Positions 36,434 through 47,892 of a stretch of 64,000 nt of DNA are shown here, in pieces. The notes below the pieces were generated by a model. The model saw only the letters and a program-made list of their open reading frames with translations, was not told the DNA's origin and searched no databases. Source of the stretch: Ottelia alismoides (lineage: Eukaryota > Streptophyta > Magnoliopsida > Alismatales > Hydrocharitaceae); the NCBI GenBank assembly GCA_037367405.1, contig JAZKJV010000090.1, positions 434,001 to 498,000 of the forward strand, given 5' to 3'. Within the stretch, counting starts at the first letter, position 1. Every line of letters starts with the position of its first letter. The position numbers and the translations under genes are program-made.

Positions 36434-37182
36434 GTATGTTATAAAATAGAAACTTCTTATTCAATTTCAAATAGTGGAGAACTTATTCATTGATTGGATT
36501 TTACGATGAGAGTCATGAGACGATATACTAATTACCAAACAGTAAAAGATGTCCAACATAGACCTGCAATATCAAGCTGCAGGAAAGCATCCAACGGAGA
36601 CCTATGGCTGCAATAAAGCCTGTTGTGCATATTGTCATATTATATCTGGTAGAGATGAGGCTAAACACCAGTAGCATTTTTTTTTAAATTTCAATATTAT
36701 CAATCCTTTTTTTATAAGAATGAATCCAAACAAACATTAAAGTTAAGTAGATTTTCATGTATCTACCCTTCATGTTAGATGGTTCATGATTTTAGAGAAA
36801 GATATTCAGATTCTAAGTATATAAAATAAATAATCTGTATAATATTCGGTGTATTGTAGATTGTAATGTCTCTAACATGTACTAGAATTTAGAATTGTTA
36901 GTGAGAAGATTAACCTTGACAACTTATTCAATGGTGATCTACTTGTCTTATTGACAACCACTCAATGTGTAAATCTTTGATCCTTCAGTGGAGTGTATGT
37001 GATTTTATCAATTGTTGATCAAAATAGCTTCAATTTAATTGATGCAAATATCGAGTTAACTATCAATAAATTACAATGCAAGGATTTGTATACTAGTATG
37101 GAATCATATAATCAGTAGAAGACACTCTTTATCATATAATCAGTAGAAGACACTCTTTATACTTTCTTAATATTTTTTGTAG
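36434..37182 (+). other. Predicted leader intron of the hAT transposase gene
   Basis: A donor (ATG|GTATGTTA at 36433/36434) and an acceptor (TATTTTTTGTAG|ATGG at 37182/37183) frame this AT-rich stretch; the start codon would be the first bases of the second exon. A 27-bp unit containing ATCAGTAGAAGACACTCTTT is duplicated in tandem at about 37105-37160. The intron is inferred from splice consensus only. Confidence 0.45.
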
Positions 37183-39454
37183 ATGGAAGAACCACAAGAT
37201 ATACAAACACCTCTTGAAGCAAATGTTTCATCAGAATTATTAGAAGATGCTATTACGAATGTTAGACAAAAAACTGATATTGCATGGCAATATGTGACCT
37301 TGACAGAGGATGGTAGGAAGAAATGTATGTATTGTTCTAAATTATTTTTAGGTGGTGGGATACACAGGGTGAAAGAGCATTTAGCTAAGAAGAGAGGTTC
37401 TGTTGCACCGTGTAGAAAAGTACCAAATCACATTCAATTTCAAATGGAGGCAAATCTAGATGAATACAAAGTGGAGAAAAGGAAGAGAAATTCTGCATCT
37501 TCTAGTAATTCATTCGGTGTTGAAATTAATGAAGATAGTCCTATGGCAGAGGGATTGTTTCAAAAGACAAACTTAACGGGAGAATCTTCTTCAAAAATAA
37601 AGTCCTCATTTTCCCCCCAAAGCACCACACCTGGTAGTCAACCTGGAATCAAATCAGTACTTCAAAGAAAAGAGGAAATTGAAAAGGTTGATATGTTGAT
37701 TGCTGGTTGGTTGTATGATGCGGGAATAGCTTTTAATGCAATTGCTCTTCCCAGTTTTCAAATGATGGTTGATGGAATTGCATCCGTTGGATTTGGTTAC
37801 AAGGCACCAACACCGCATGCAGTTCGTGAGCCACTTATGAAGAAAACCATTATTGAATTAAAAGCTCATGTGGAGACACATAGGAAAATTTGGAAGATGA
37901 ATGGATGCAGTACCATAATGGCAGATGGTTGGATAGATAGAAGACAACGTACATTGATAAATTTTTTGATTTATTCCACTGCAGGCACTGTATTTTTGAA
38001 ATCTGTTGATGCCTCTGAACATTCCAAAACAGCAGAATTACTATTCCAACTTTTCAAAGGTTGTGTTGAGTTTGTGGGATCTGAAAATGTGGTGCACTTT
38101 GTCACAGACAATGCCGCCAATTATCAAGCTGCAGGGAAAATGCTAAAAAGACACTATGGTAATATTTTTTGGAGTCCTTGTGTTGCGCACTGCCTGGATT
38201 TGATATTGGAAAAGTTCGATCAGGTTCCAAGAGTAACATATGTGATTGAAGCAGCTCGGAAGATTACAAAATTTATTTACAATCATAATTTTATTCTTCA
38301 ATTGATGCGGAGATTTTGTAATTCTGAGATAATCCGTCCCGCCAGCACTAGATTTGCAACTAATTTTTTGACAGTCCAAAGTCTTCTTGATAAAAAAGAT
38401 GGCCTAGTTTCAATGGTTGCATCAAAGGAATGGACTGACCATAAACTCTCAAAAACCTCGATGGGGAAAGAACTTTATGAGATGGTACTCAACACATCAT
38501 TTTGGAATGAATGTGCAATAGTCGTTGGTATATCTGCACCAGTTGTGAAGGTATTGCGCATTGTGGACAGTGATGAGAAGCCATCTATGGGATTTATATA
38601 TGAAGCCATGCGAAGAACACGTGATGCTATTAAAGCAATATTTAACGGAAATTCCTCTGAATACAAGCCTTATATTGATATTTTTGATGACAAGTGGGAT
38701 CGACAACTTGGTCATCCACTTCATAAAGCAGGGTTACTTTTAAATCCTGAATTCTTCTATAAGGATGACACCATATCCTTAGATCACCATATTATGGCAT
38801 GCTTTCATGATACAATGGAGACTCTGTTCTATAATGATGAGGAAAAAATTGATTGCATCAATGTAGAATTTTCTTTATATAGAGATGCAATGGGCGATTT
38901 TGGACGTGCATCTACCATTCGAAATCGTGCAAAAATGGCTCCAGGTAAACAATGTTGATAATATTTCTATATTTCATTAATGTATACTTATAATATTTTT
39001 TTATTATAGCTGAATGGTGGAAGATGTATGGTGGGGCAACTCCTGCACTACAATCATTAGCAATCAAAGTTCTTAGCCAAACATGTTCAGCATCTGCATG
39101 CGAGCGCAATTGGAGTCTTTTTGAACGGATCCGTACTTTGAAAAGGAACAAATTAAGCCACAAACGATTGAATGGGTTGGTTTTCATCAATGCTAATCGG
39201 CGTCTTAGGTTTGTTCTCATTCAAAATATTATAAAATATTGATGAGTATGTAATTTCATATTTTATAATTAATAGTCTTCCTTTTCAGGAGGAAAAATGA
39301 AAGCAATTATATACCGGATCCGATATCATTAGATGACATGGATTTGTATGGTGATTGGGTGGAAGAACCTAATACCGAAGCATTCAACATAGAGGAATTA
39401 GATGCTTGGATTGATGATCCAGATGATCCTATATCAGCGTTGCTCGATATTTGA
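37183..39454 (+). CDS. hAT transposase, 3 exons, apparently intact
   Basis: Exons 37183-38944, 39010-39208 and 39289-39454 total 2127 nt (708 aa plus stop) and splice in frame at GT/AG junctions. The protein starts with a BED-type zinc finger (C48, C51, H66, and C77 as a possible fourth ligand) for DNA binding. The DUF659/RNase H-like core follows, with D248 in ADGWID and D309 in TDNAANY; C333/H336 of the CVAHCLD motif come next. The C-terminal hAT dimerisation region contains the third acidic residue, E619, in CERNWSLFERI. The acidic tail ends ISALLDI. It would cut and rejoin the hAT ends in the nucleus. All motifs are present, no stop interrupts the frame, and the element ends and duplication are intact, so it may be active. 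Confidence 0.92.
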
Positions 39455-40177
39455 TAAGGTACAATTATATAAGATGAATATCAACACCATTACTATTATA
39501 TCATAATCACCATAATTGAATAATTTTATTCATATACTTTTTTGCAGGTACTAATAGTTGGGATCGTGAGAGCTTGACAAAGTCAACAATTTTGAGACTT
39601 GGATTTTTTTTGAAAAGCATTATGTCATTGTCACTTTGAACTTTAGAAGATAATTTTATGGAACTGATTTACTTGTCTAATTAAACTTTATCGTTTGATT
39701 TCAATGAATGATTTTGACTCTTATGTGTTCTGATATATTTTTATCTCTTTATGGCTTACATCATTTATTTTTATTTAATTACTGCATATTTTTTGTTTGA
39801 TCAATGCACAACATGCAAGAACATCCTTATATAATGCATGCCTTACGTAAAAAAAGTATCGATTGATGTCAGTTCATTTGTTATGTGTTTTTCTATTGAA
39901 AAAAATTGGCACTTTAAAGTTTTCGCGATAATTTCATTGGATATAAGTACATATGTCTATATATGTATCCGGTTTTATTGGTTCAGAGAACCGGTTCGAC
40001 CGGTCGGACCGTTAAATTAACCCCGGTCCGGTTTTTTCCGAGTCAGTTGAAATGATGACGACATGCTGACGTCATCACCGGTCCGACCGGTTTGGACCAA
40101 CGGTCCGACCCGTTTAGACCAAACCAGAGACAAACCGGTTCAATGTCCGGTCCGGTTTTTAATACCTTGAACAAAAC

Positions 40178-40394
40178 CATCAACAACATCAAAACCCTAA
40201 TATCTAAAACAAGTATAAAAACGATTGAAATACACAAAAAAAAGAGAAAGGATGATAAGATATACCTAACGAAGGGTGTGTGCGTGATTGAATGGTCAAA
40301 CGGACCTCTCTCGACGCGGCAATGTCACCACCCAAATCGCTGGAGGAGAGGAATGGAGGAAGAAATCGCGCAGGAATGAAGAAAGGAAGCACCC
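40178..40394 (-). promoter_or_regulatory. CACTA promoter-proximal leader exon (predicted)
   Basis: On the minus strand, transcription from near the right terminus would include a leader ending TTCGTTAG|GTATATC at 40266/40265, a good donor. A matching acceptor, TTTAATTCAG|GTTCATAAAT, lies at 34475/34474, ten bases before the TnpD start codon. A short leader frame from 40392 would end just after the junction. The intron so defined (40265-34475) includes the hAT. The En/Spm precedent is one promoter for both products; here it is inferred. Confidence 0.45.
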
Positions 40395-40709
40395 GACGTT
40401 CTGTTTACGGGCGCGGGCGAGCACACTTATGTGCTCGCCCAGTGCTCTTTAGGTGCTCGCCACGAAAAGTGACACGCGCCTATTCCGTCGCGCCTCGATT
40501 TTCAACTGGGCGAGCACATTCGGGCGAGCACATGTGCTATTAAAGTGCTCGCCCGTCTACAAAAGTATAAACGCGCCTCCAGATTCAAACGGGCGATCAC
40601 TTGGGCGAGCACATGTGCAACCTACGTGCTCGCTCGGCCCTGGGCGAGCACATGTGCTCGCCCCGTGCACCCTATTGTGTGCACGCCAATTGCGCTTTTT
40701 TTTGTAGTG
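40395..40709. repeat. CACTA right subterminal and terminal repeats
   Basis: Carries about ten copies of GGGCGAGCACATGTGC-like words in both orientations, including a perfect 22-bp palindrome at 40642-40663 identical to that at 28584-28605, and ends in the 17-bp terminal repeat. Frames at 40292-40707 are translations of these repeats and are not genes. Confidence 0.88.
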
Positions 40710-40712
40710 TTT

Positions 40713-41429
40713 TCATATCTTTCTGATTTTGTAATTTTTGTTTATTTTATATTTTAGATAAATATAAAATATAAATTTAAACGAGAAAATATATAAAATT
40801 AGTATTAAATTGAAAGGAACTCATAAGTGCTCTTCATCAATTGCTAAATTCGTTACTTGTGTTGTATGTATATATAATTGAAGTCCAAAACCTATTTTTC
40901 ACATACCTTTTAAAATATTTTTAGGATTTAACTGATTTTTTATTATGGACTTTAAATTGATTGTGTAGAGTGAAATATGATTTAATATACATAGGATATA
41001 TATGATGTTGCGAATGTAGGCATATTCAAAGTCGGAGACGATGTTACTTGGTATATGTGCAAGTTAGTATTCATGGTTTATTTGAATCGTTTTTTATACA
41101 ATGTTTTATGAGGGCATAAACAATCTATGTTCATCACCGTTGATATAAAAGGAATAGACATTTTTTGAAGTTTTGGATTTACTTGGGACGATGTACAAAG
41201 GGGTCAAACAATCGTCTTTCAATATTTTGATTAGGATATTTTTGTATTATTTATCATATTAAGTATTTATTATAAGATGAAGTTAAAGGTGAGCTTGGGC
41301 TATTTTCAAAATTTACAACAGGGTTTCTGTTTCTACCCAATTATTGAAGATGCTATTTTCGAGTTATTTTTCTATTTTTGTATATCTTTACGAGCACAAT
41401 GGAAAAATAATTAGGGCAAATGGAGTTGA
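40713..41429. other. Intergenic, nothing recognised
   Basis: AT-rich flank of the CACTA with no frame or repeat worth calling. Confidence 0.35.

Positions 41430-41479
<50 letters not shown>
41430..41479. repeat. Compound microsatellite (CA)n(TA)n
   Basis: About 16 CA units (41430-41462) pass directly into about 8 TA units (41463-41479). Confidence 0.95.
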
Positions 41480-41523
41480 GAATAGTTTATTATGTGTACA
41501 TGTTATTCAGGTACACAATCCAT

Positions 41524-41814
41524 CACTACAAGGAAAATAAGTTATGGCTACAGAACTATGCCCACAGATAACGAGTTTGTGGCGACAGAATTGGGCTCTG
41601 GTCACAACACGTCGTGGCCAGTAGCTGTAGCTATAAGCCTCGTTGCGAGAGTTCTCTAACCACGAATATGCCATAGCCACTACTAGTTACCACAGAACTT
41701 GTCGTGATCACAACTCTTGTATTGTAAGTACGAGAAACTAGTGACTACAGAATTATCGTGCCTACAAGTTTCCGTAGCCACATTCTGTGGCCACAACTCA
41801 TTTTTCTTGTAGTG
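41524..41814. mobile_element. Non-autonomous CACTA MITE, 291 bp
   Basis: Begins CACTACAAGGAAAATAAGTT and ends ACTCATTTTTCTTGTAGTG, flanked by CAT on both sides (41521-41523 and 41815-41817). Repeated TGGC(T/C)ACAGAA and GTGGCCACA words in both orientations form subterminal repeats different from those of the 12.4-kb CACTA, so it belongs to another CACTA family. No coding capacity. Confidence 0.9.
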
Positions 41815-41817
41815 CAT

Positions 41818-43035
41818 GTTTTGTATAAGTTTGATGCTCTCTTTGAGAGTTTCCTCATTTTCTCTACTTTTTATTGAGTCGACCAAGGCTCTCGCTTTGG
41901 TCTCTTAACTTGGATCATAAATAGTGTCGACAACCCTATTTATCCCTTCCTTATATAGTCTGCCCGTACATATGTGCATGCATGCAATCTTCCTTTTTTT
42001 TTCTTTTTTTTTGAATTTTCTTCTTTGATCATTTTTATGTGTTTTTAAGTTATAATAAGTGCTTATTTTCGAGTGTCTATTTAGAAGAATAGGTTTTAAC
42101 ATTGAAATGCACATGTTTGTTGAGGGATTTAGCTCAATTTTCTTAAATAGGATAGGCGATTCATGGATTTATGACATATACCCTTGATCACGAGACCCAC
42201 ATATGTGTCACATCGTATGTTTTGTCGACATGAAACACCCGATCGATGAAAACTTCCCTACTAGAAAAACATAGCGTTTGATGATGCATGCATTTTATAA
42301 TTGGTGAGATGAACCTTAGGATTTATCTTTCGATAACAATATACTCACTTTCCCTAAGGGAAATCAATTAGTTAATAGTGTGATATAATTAATTTATATC
42401 TGCTCTTTAACTAGCTAACTAATTCTTTCACAACTTATTGAACAGTTAAATTTAACAATGTATGAATAACTGATTCTATTTATCTTATATTTGCGGGGTT
42501 TAATGGAAGTTAAGGTGAAAAATCACATGCTTTTTCGTACTAGATATCATCACATTTTCATATTTTAAAAATACCTGCAAGTAAATTATTACATTATTTA
42601 ACAAGAAACGAATAGTAATTAAAATAGAAGGATACATAATAAAATTAAAAAATCTTATATTCATTTTAAAATTTATGCCCTTGTGCATGTTTATGAATAA
42701 CTGGTTAATAATTTACAATTAAAAAGGTTGCTCAGTCTAACTTACATTGTAGAAATGGTTTATGCGGAAGAATACGATTGTCAATAAATAATAATGTGCA
42801 ATACATAGGAATTCAGCTAAAAAACGGACATGTAAGGAAAGTTCAAATCAAATTCAGAATTAAATCTAGCCTCAAGTTAAGAATGGTTGATGGTAGCGAA
42901 GAGAGAAGAAAAAATAAGCAAGAGAGAAGAAAGATTAGTGACGACAAAAGTATGACCCTTCGTTGATTATTAGATTTAACTTGCGTATATATTGTTCTTA
43001 ATTAATATGGCCTTCTCTTAACGTTTACACTTTTA
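41818..43035. other. Intergenic, no gene recognised
   Basis: AT-rich with short chance frames only. Confidence 0.35.
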
Positions 43036-43282
43036 GGGCATGTTCGTTTGGAGAATAGGCCCGGGAATAAGGGGCCTATTCTCCATCTGACACGATTTCC
43101 CATGGTACGGTTATTCCTCCTCATTCCATCTTATTTCACTCTTATTCCTATCTTTATCTCACCTTACCTACCTTTATTTCACCTTATTCTCCTTATTCCT
43201 ATTCCCCAGCCGAACAAAGAATAGACCTTTATTCTCCTTATTCCCAATCCTTATTCCTGCTTATCCTGAACCGAACGGGCCC
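43036..43282. mobile_element. Tourist-like MITE, copy 2 (inverted)
   Basis: 247 bp, reading GGGCATGTTCGTTTGG to CCGAACGGGCCC, bordered by TTA on the left and TAA on the right. Its reverse complement aligns end to end with 2591-2837, at roughly 80-85 percent identity by eye. Confidence 0.8.
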
Positions 43283-43285
43283 TAA

Positions 43286-44548
43286 GTTTTATAGGAAATA
43301 GCACTAAGTGATTAATGGTCTATTGGTAAAGGCATGAGTTTGCAGTAATACGAATGAGGGTTTGAAACCTTTTTGTTTAATTTTAATTTCTAAATAAATT
43401 AATTTTCCTTAATTGATAGAACGTGCAGATCATTTATCTCTCTCATTATTTCTATTTCTCTTTGTAGATGAAACAATTTTTCTTGTTTTCTTTTAGCTAT
43501 GATTTTTTTGTCTAAAAATATTAAAAAATCACCATAAAAATAACAATCAATTTGAAAATCTAACCCTATTGATAAATTACAAAAAATTGTATGATTATTG
43601 GAATTAAAAGAATCTCATTTGAAATTATCAATTTTATTTTTTTAAAAAATATCATCTGAAAATACAAAAGTTTTTCATTTTTGACTATACATGATAGATG
43701 TATGTACTTGACCCTCCCTGATAAATTTTTAGATTCCGACCCACTCTATCATATTGCCTATATTGTTCGATATTTTGGGGAAAATGTGACACCCCTCTGA
43801 TTTTACATATGTAATATAACCGATCAGCATACTGGCATGCATGCCATGTGCATGCGTATACGTAGGTGCATGTATGCATGTGCATGTGCGTGTATGTGTT
43901 TGTGTGTTTGCTTGTGTGTGTGCATGCGTAGGTGACAATTTAGGGACATAAGACATCATAATTAGTTCTGAAGGATCATTATGGAAATGCGTCCATTGTT
44001 GCTACAATCGATGCCGATGCTTCCGGAGCACCTGCACGATCATTTTCGAGATTTGGACACCGACGATAAGGGAGCTGGTGATGTTGAAGCGAAGATCCGG
44101 CATTGTTTCGTGAGTCTTCAACGTGTATATTGCTTAATTTACAATGGGGGTTTAGGACTGGCTTGGGAGTCCATCGAGATCTCTCTAAGGTGAAGATAGA
44201 CTCTGTAAGAAGCAATCAGCGACGTCAGATGTCACTTTTCTTTGCAAGGAACTCTTGTATTTTACAACAAATGCCATATTCGTTGTTGTATTGTTAGTAT
44301 CAATACTAACAAATTATATATAACAATGAGTTATATGTTCACTTCTTTAAAAATTTATGTAAATCGTTGTTAGAGTAGCAACTATTGTTTCAAATCTCAT
44401 TAAAAAAAGTCAATGGATGATTGTCATTACGGAGTTATGAACTGTCATAGATGAATATGACATTTGATGCAAATTATAAAAATAGAAGATAGTTTCCATG
44501 AATTATATAGTAAATCACTACTATAAATTCATACAAAATCAAACATAA

Positions 44549-44550
<2 letters not shown>
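43286..44550. other. Intergenic with a purine-pyrimidine alternating patch
   Basis: No gene recognised. At about 43835-43935 the sequence is a CATGCATG/TGTGTG-rich alternating run, which produces meaningless His/Cys-rich frames on the minus strand. Confidence 0.4.
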
Positions 44551-44588
<38 letters not shown>

Positions 44589-44846
44589 GTAAAATGGGGT
44601 TGTGCTCAGTTTTTTTTGAAAATTTCTTCCCTGGATTTTCATCAATATATCCATATATTATGTCATTAAAATTTTTCTGGATGGAGGTCGTAGGAGTCTC
44701 TGTTTCACGTGAAATTTGAATGACATAATATAGGAATATAGTAATGAAATTCTACGGAAGAAATTTTCAAAAAAAAAATAAAAAATTGGATGAAATGGGG
44801 CGGAGAGCCAAGTTATCTTCCCCAAGGAGTCAACCTCATTTAACCC
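44551..44846. mobile_element. Micron-like element A, bounded by (AT)n
   Basis: An (AT)18 run (44551-44586) leads into GGGTAAAATGGGGTTG; the right end is CAACCTCATTTAACCC followed by TATATA. The interior is an inverted repeat: ATATTATGTCATTAAAATTT near 44655 and, inverted, GAAATTTGAATGACATAATA near 44715. Relatives B, C and D lie at 47489-48600. Elements seated in TA microsatellites resemble the rice micron group; that assignment is inferred. Confidence 0.7.
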
Positions 44847-44849
44847 TAT

Positions 44850-46019
44850 ATAAATGGTATTTAAAATCCGATAAAAATAACATTTCAAAAAATTTTAGTT
44901 GTTTTAGCTGTAAATACTCTCTCTCTATTCTCAACGGCCATTGAGAACACATAGTTCTAAAGAGGCTGTTATACCATGCAGAAAAACACAACAGTAGCTA
45001 ACATCTAGAAGGTGATTGAAATGGAGACCTAATGGCAGTTTATGATTAGAAAAAAGGACACCCATAAGTGGAAACCATTTGCGGAAAGATTAAGATAGAA
45101 AGTTAGGTGTTAAGCACTTCAATATTCTTGATGTGTTAATTGTGATCTGTGAGTTGATGTCATGGGTTGAATCGATGATGGTGTCCTTTTCTATGGTGGT
45201 GTTGTTTAAGACGCACACGCAAGCTTCTTGTTACCCTCTTGGGTCAAAGTATTCCATATCATCTCTGCTTTGGATTAGACATTTTAAGTTTAAGGATGAT
45301 AAAAAATGGATTTCCATAATCGGCCGTTTGATATTTGTTAAAAAATTCAATTAAATAGTCAAATTTTAATGATATTTTTGACATGCAAATACGTGCATAA
45401 GTACCTATCTCTTTCAATCCATCATCAAATAACCCTTATGATAATCTCGTCGCTTTCACCTCATCCTAATTGATTGCCGAGCACTACATCAAATGAGTCT
45501 ATAGTGACAGTTTCTTTGAGATTTGTCAATGTATCGTCTATCATCCTTTCGTCAACCATACAATGACGATACTATTTGATGTAAAGATTTTCAAGCACCA
45601 TCTTTTAACTTCGAGACCCAAACACAACTGCTCTACGGATCGATACTAGGCTGGGTCGGCCTGAACCAGCTTACGAACCTGACCCACGAGCTCGACCTGA
45701 GCCTGTAGACTCGTGCTGACCTTAGCTCCAACCCGTGAGCCCACCAGTGGCCCATATATAGATATTCCAACCGATCTTTACCATATATCTACAGGCAATG
45801 TTCATTTTTTTCTCTTACAACAAACTCATTAATATGTTTTTACCCATCATTTTCATTTTTAAGTCAATTTTCTTTATATATGACGAGTATCAAGCTTCTC
45901 TGTATTGCTCATATATATCTCTTGCACCAAACAATTTTTAATGAATTGTTAGTGGATATTTGTCCCCCCCAAACCAATAATTTTAAATGTTTACTCGTTC
46001 TCATTATTCATCGTTAGCT
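44850..46019. other. Intergenic, no gene recognised
   Basis: Short frames only. Contains the possible CACTA MITE at 45482-45586 and a name-type repeat at 45640-45760 (GGCCTGAACC, GACCCACGAGCTCGACC) like those at 49400-49950. Confidence 0.3.
45482..45586. mobile_element. Possible short CACTA-type MITE
   Basis: Starts CACTACATCAAATGAGTC; the right end, read as reverse complement, is CTTTACATCAAATAGTATCG. The 105-bp span is imperfectly palindromic. The right terminus has lost the GTAGTG form and no 3-bp duplication is certain. Confidence 0.4.
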
Positions 46020-46072
46020 TATATATTCATACATACATATACATACATACACACACACATACATATATACAT

Positions 46073-46123
<51 letters not shown>

Positions 46124-46345
46124 CATATACACACACACATGTGTGTACGTGCATGCGCGCGTGCAAGCGCACACACACTCACACACACCCCCGCACGCAC
46201 ACAAGCCCGCACGCGTGCGCACGCACGCACGCATGCACGCGCGCGCGCGCGCGCACACACACACACACTCAAACACACCCACACCCACACGTCTACACGC
46301 CCGCACCCGCACGCGTGCATGCACACACGCAGATATATATGAGAA
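46020..46345. repeat. Compound alternating purine-pyrimidine tract
   Basis: Successive (TACA)n, (TA)n (about 46085-46118), (CA)n and CG-rich GCACGC/GCGCGC runs (46250s) alternate purine and pyrimidine for about 300 bp. Long His/Thr/Cys/Val-rich frames on both strands are by-products. Confidence 0.92.
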
Positions 46346-47488
46346 ACTTCAAATGAGATAGGGTCTCACCATATATATGGTGAACCACCATCAATTTAGG
46401 CATTTTCTAATGCATAATATAACTTTTATTTCATAGATTTAATAATAAATATTAACACAACATATATAATGAAATAAAATTATGAAAATATTATTATATC
46501 AGATAGAAATATTAATTTAAATTTGAATGATATATATTAAAAATTATTTTTTACAATATGCAGTTTACACTTTTACAAAATTGTTACAAAGTTTATACTA
46601 AATTGACATATGCCTTTATAATTTCAGAAAAGACCGACCTCATTTAAAAATTTTCCTATATATATATATCCAATGTCTCCATGCTTCCATAAAAAAAATG
46701 AATGGACTAACCCGATCCAACCATGACCCAATGTTAATTGGGCTAATGGGCCACGATTCAACCCATGGTCTATTAAATTAAATGAGGTTTGGACCGAGTT
46801 ATCCCAACCCAAGGGGTCCAAGCAAATCCTCATCCCTATTCCAATGGCTAGACCTAGTGCATGGGCCTGATCGACATGCTCTATAAAGTCAAGTCTCCCA
46901 AGGGAGAAGTATTGCCTCAGGAGTTCCACAGGACGAAAAGCTCGTAGGGGGCCTCCCAATGAGCTTCCGAAGTCGGGCTATCGACGAAGGGGCAACGGCC
47001 CGAGCTTACAAAAACAAAGAGAAAGCTCTAGGATCAGATGATCTCCATGAGGTGGTGGTGGTATCGCCATCGGGGAAACGTGGTGGTGGCATACTAGCTT
47101 GTTGTGAAGGCATGATTCTCGACAAGATGGAAGTAGACTTCAAGCAATCAAGAAATATCGATCCCCTTACTACATCCCTCTGGACTTGAATTAAGTAACG
47201 GGCTGTAGAAAAAAATGAACTAGTTAGGGTTTCCATTTCCCCTCTAACATCGGAATCTTATACTCACTCTCATTATAAGAAATTATGTTCTTTATTAATC
47301 CTCCTATAATTTGATCGTCGCAATAGGAATTAAAGGAACACATGATTCTATTTTCTCTCTCCTAATCTTCTCTCCTGGTTGGATCATGTTGCTAAGAATG
47401 CATGCTCTCATGCTCTCACAATTTTTTGCTCCTCACATTTTTTTGCTCTCATAGGATCACTCCTCTCTCTCTCTATATATATATATAT
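46346..47488. other. Intergenic, no gene recognised
   Basis: AT-rich to about 46650, then a stretch with GGGTTGGGATAAC-like words (46700-46830). Two frames of 76-111 codons (46624-46959 minus, 46959-47189 plus) have no recognisable domain. Confidence 0.3.
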
Positions 47489-47877
47489 GGGTTAAATGAG
47501 GCTACTCCCTGAGAGTAGCCAATTGGCTACTCCCACCCATATTTTTACTCTATTTTTTTATTTTTTGGAAATAAAAAATATGTTTATTTATCACTATATT
47601 CCCCTAACATGTCATTGCAATTTCGTCAGAAATAGAGACTCACATGCCCTCCATCTGAAGGAGCTCAATTTCAGCAATTCTAAGATCGTTAAAATTTGAC
47701 AGTCTTGATGGAGGGGATATAAGTTTCAAATTAAGTTGAATTTTGAATGACACCATGGTGACATATTGTGATCTAAATTCCAATAGATTTCATTTCAGAA
47801 AAATAAAAAAAATACAGAGGAAAAAGGGGTGGGAGCATGTAAGTTGGCTACAACCAGGGAGCATACTCCCTTTTCCC
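47489..47877. mobile_element. Micron-like element B
   Basis: Sits between (TA)n runs (47473-47488 and 47878-47892). Left edge GGGTTAAATGAGGCTACTCC, right edge ACTCCCTTTTCCC. The interior carries the family signature, CATGTCATTGCAATTTCGTC then AGAAATAGAGACTC, with the inverse signature near 47740. Confidence 0.68.
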
Positions 47878-47892
47878 TATATATATATATAT

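Larger units (their letters stand above)
35953..40169 (+). mobile_element. hAT transposon, 4.2 kb, nested in the CACTA
   Basis: The element runs from CAATGTTTTAAAAACCGG to CCGGTTTTTAATACCTTG, with a perfect 8-bp duplication, AACAAAAC (35945-35952 and 40170-40177). Both ends are crowded with CCGGTCCGG/CCGGACCGG words, the likely transposase-binding subterminal repeats. It encodes one plus-strand transposase gene (37183-39454). Its right end is shared with the 703-bp non-autonomous element at 3394-4096 and more distantly with 49961-50953. It lies antiparallel to the CACTA genes, inside their predicted leader intron. Confidence 0.95.
28331..40709 (-). mobile_element. CACTA (En/Spm) transposon, 12.4 kb, carrying a nested hAT
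   Basis: Ends are exact inverted 17-mers, CACTACAAAAAAAAGCG at 28331 and its reverse complement ending at 40709, flanked by TTT on both sides (28328-28330 and 40710-40712), the 3-bp duplication of CACTA elements. Subterminal regions at both ends carry repeated GGGCGAGCACATGTGCTCGC-type words. On the minus strand it encodes a TnpD-like transposase (34464-30967) and a TnpA-like protein (30886-28905), the two genes used by En/Spm for cleavage and for subterminal binding. A leader exon lies near 40390-40266. A hAT transposon at 35953-40169 sits in the leader intron; without it and one copy of its duplication the CACTA would be about 8.15 kb. Confidence 0.95.

Noticed and set aside
35953..40169. 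Reading the CCGG-rich termini as part of the CACTA
   Set aside because: They coincide with a perfect 8-bp hAT duplication and recur at 3394-4096 away from any CACTA.
40292..40707. Open frames near the right end of the CACTA
   Set aside because: They translate the subterminal repeat words, which are likely binding sites and not coding.
45987..46361. Frames of 67-124 codons rich in Thr/His, Cys/Val or Tyr/Ile
   Set aside because: They are translations of a dinucleotide-repeat tract.
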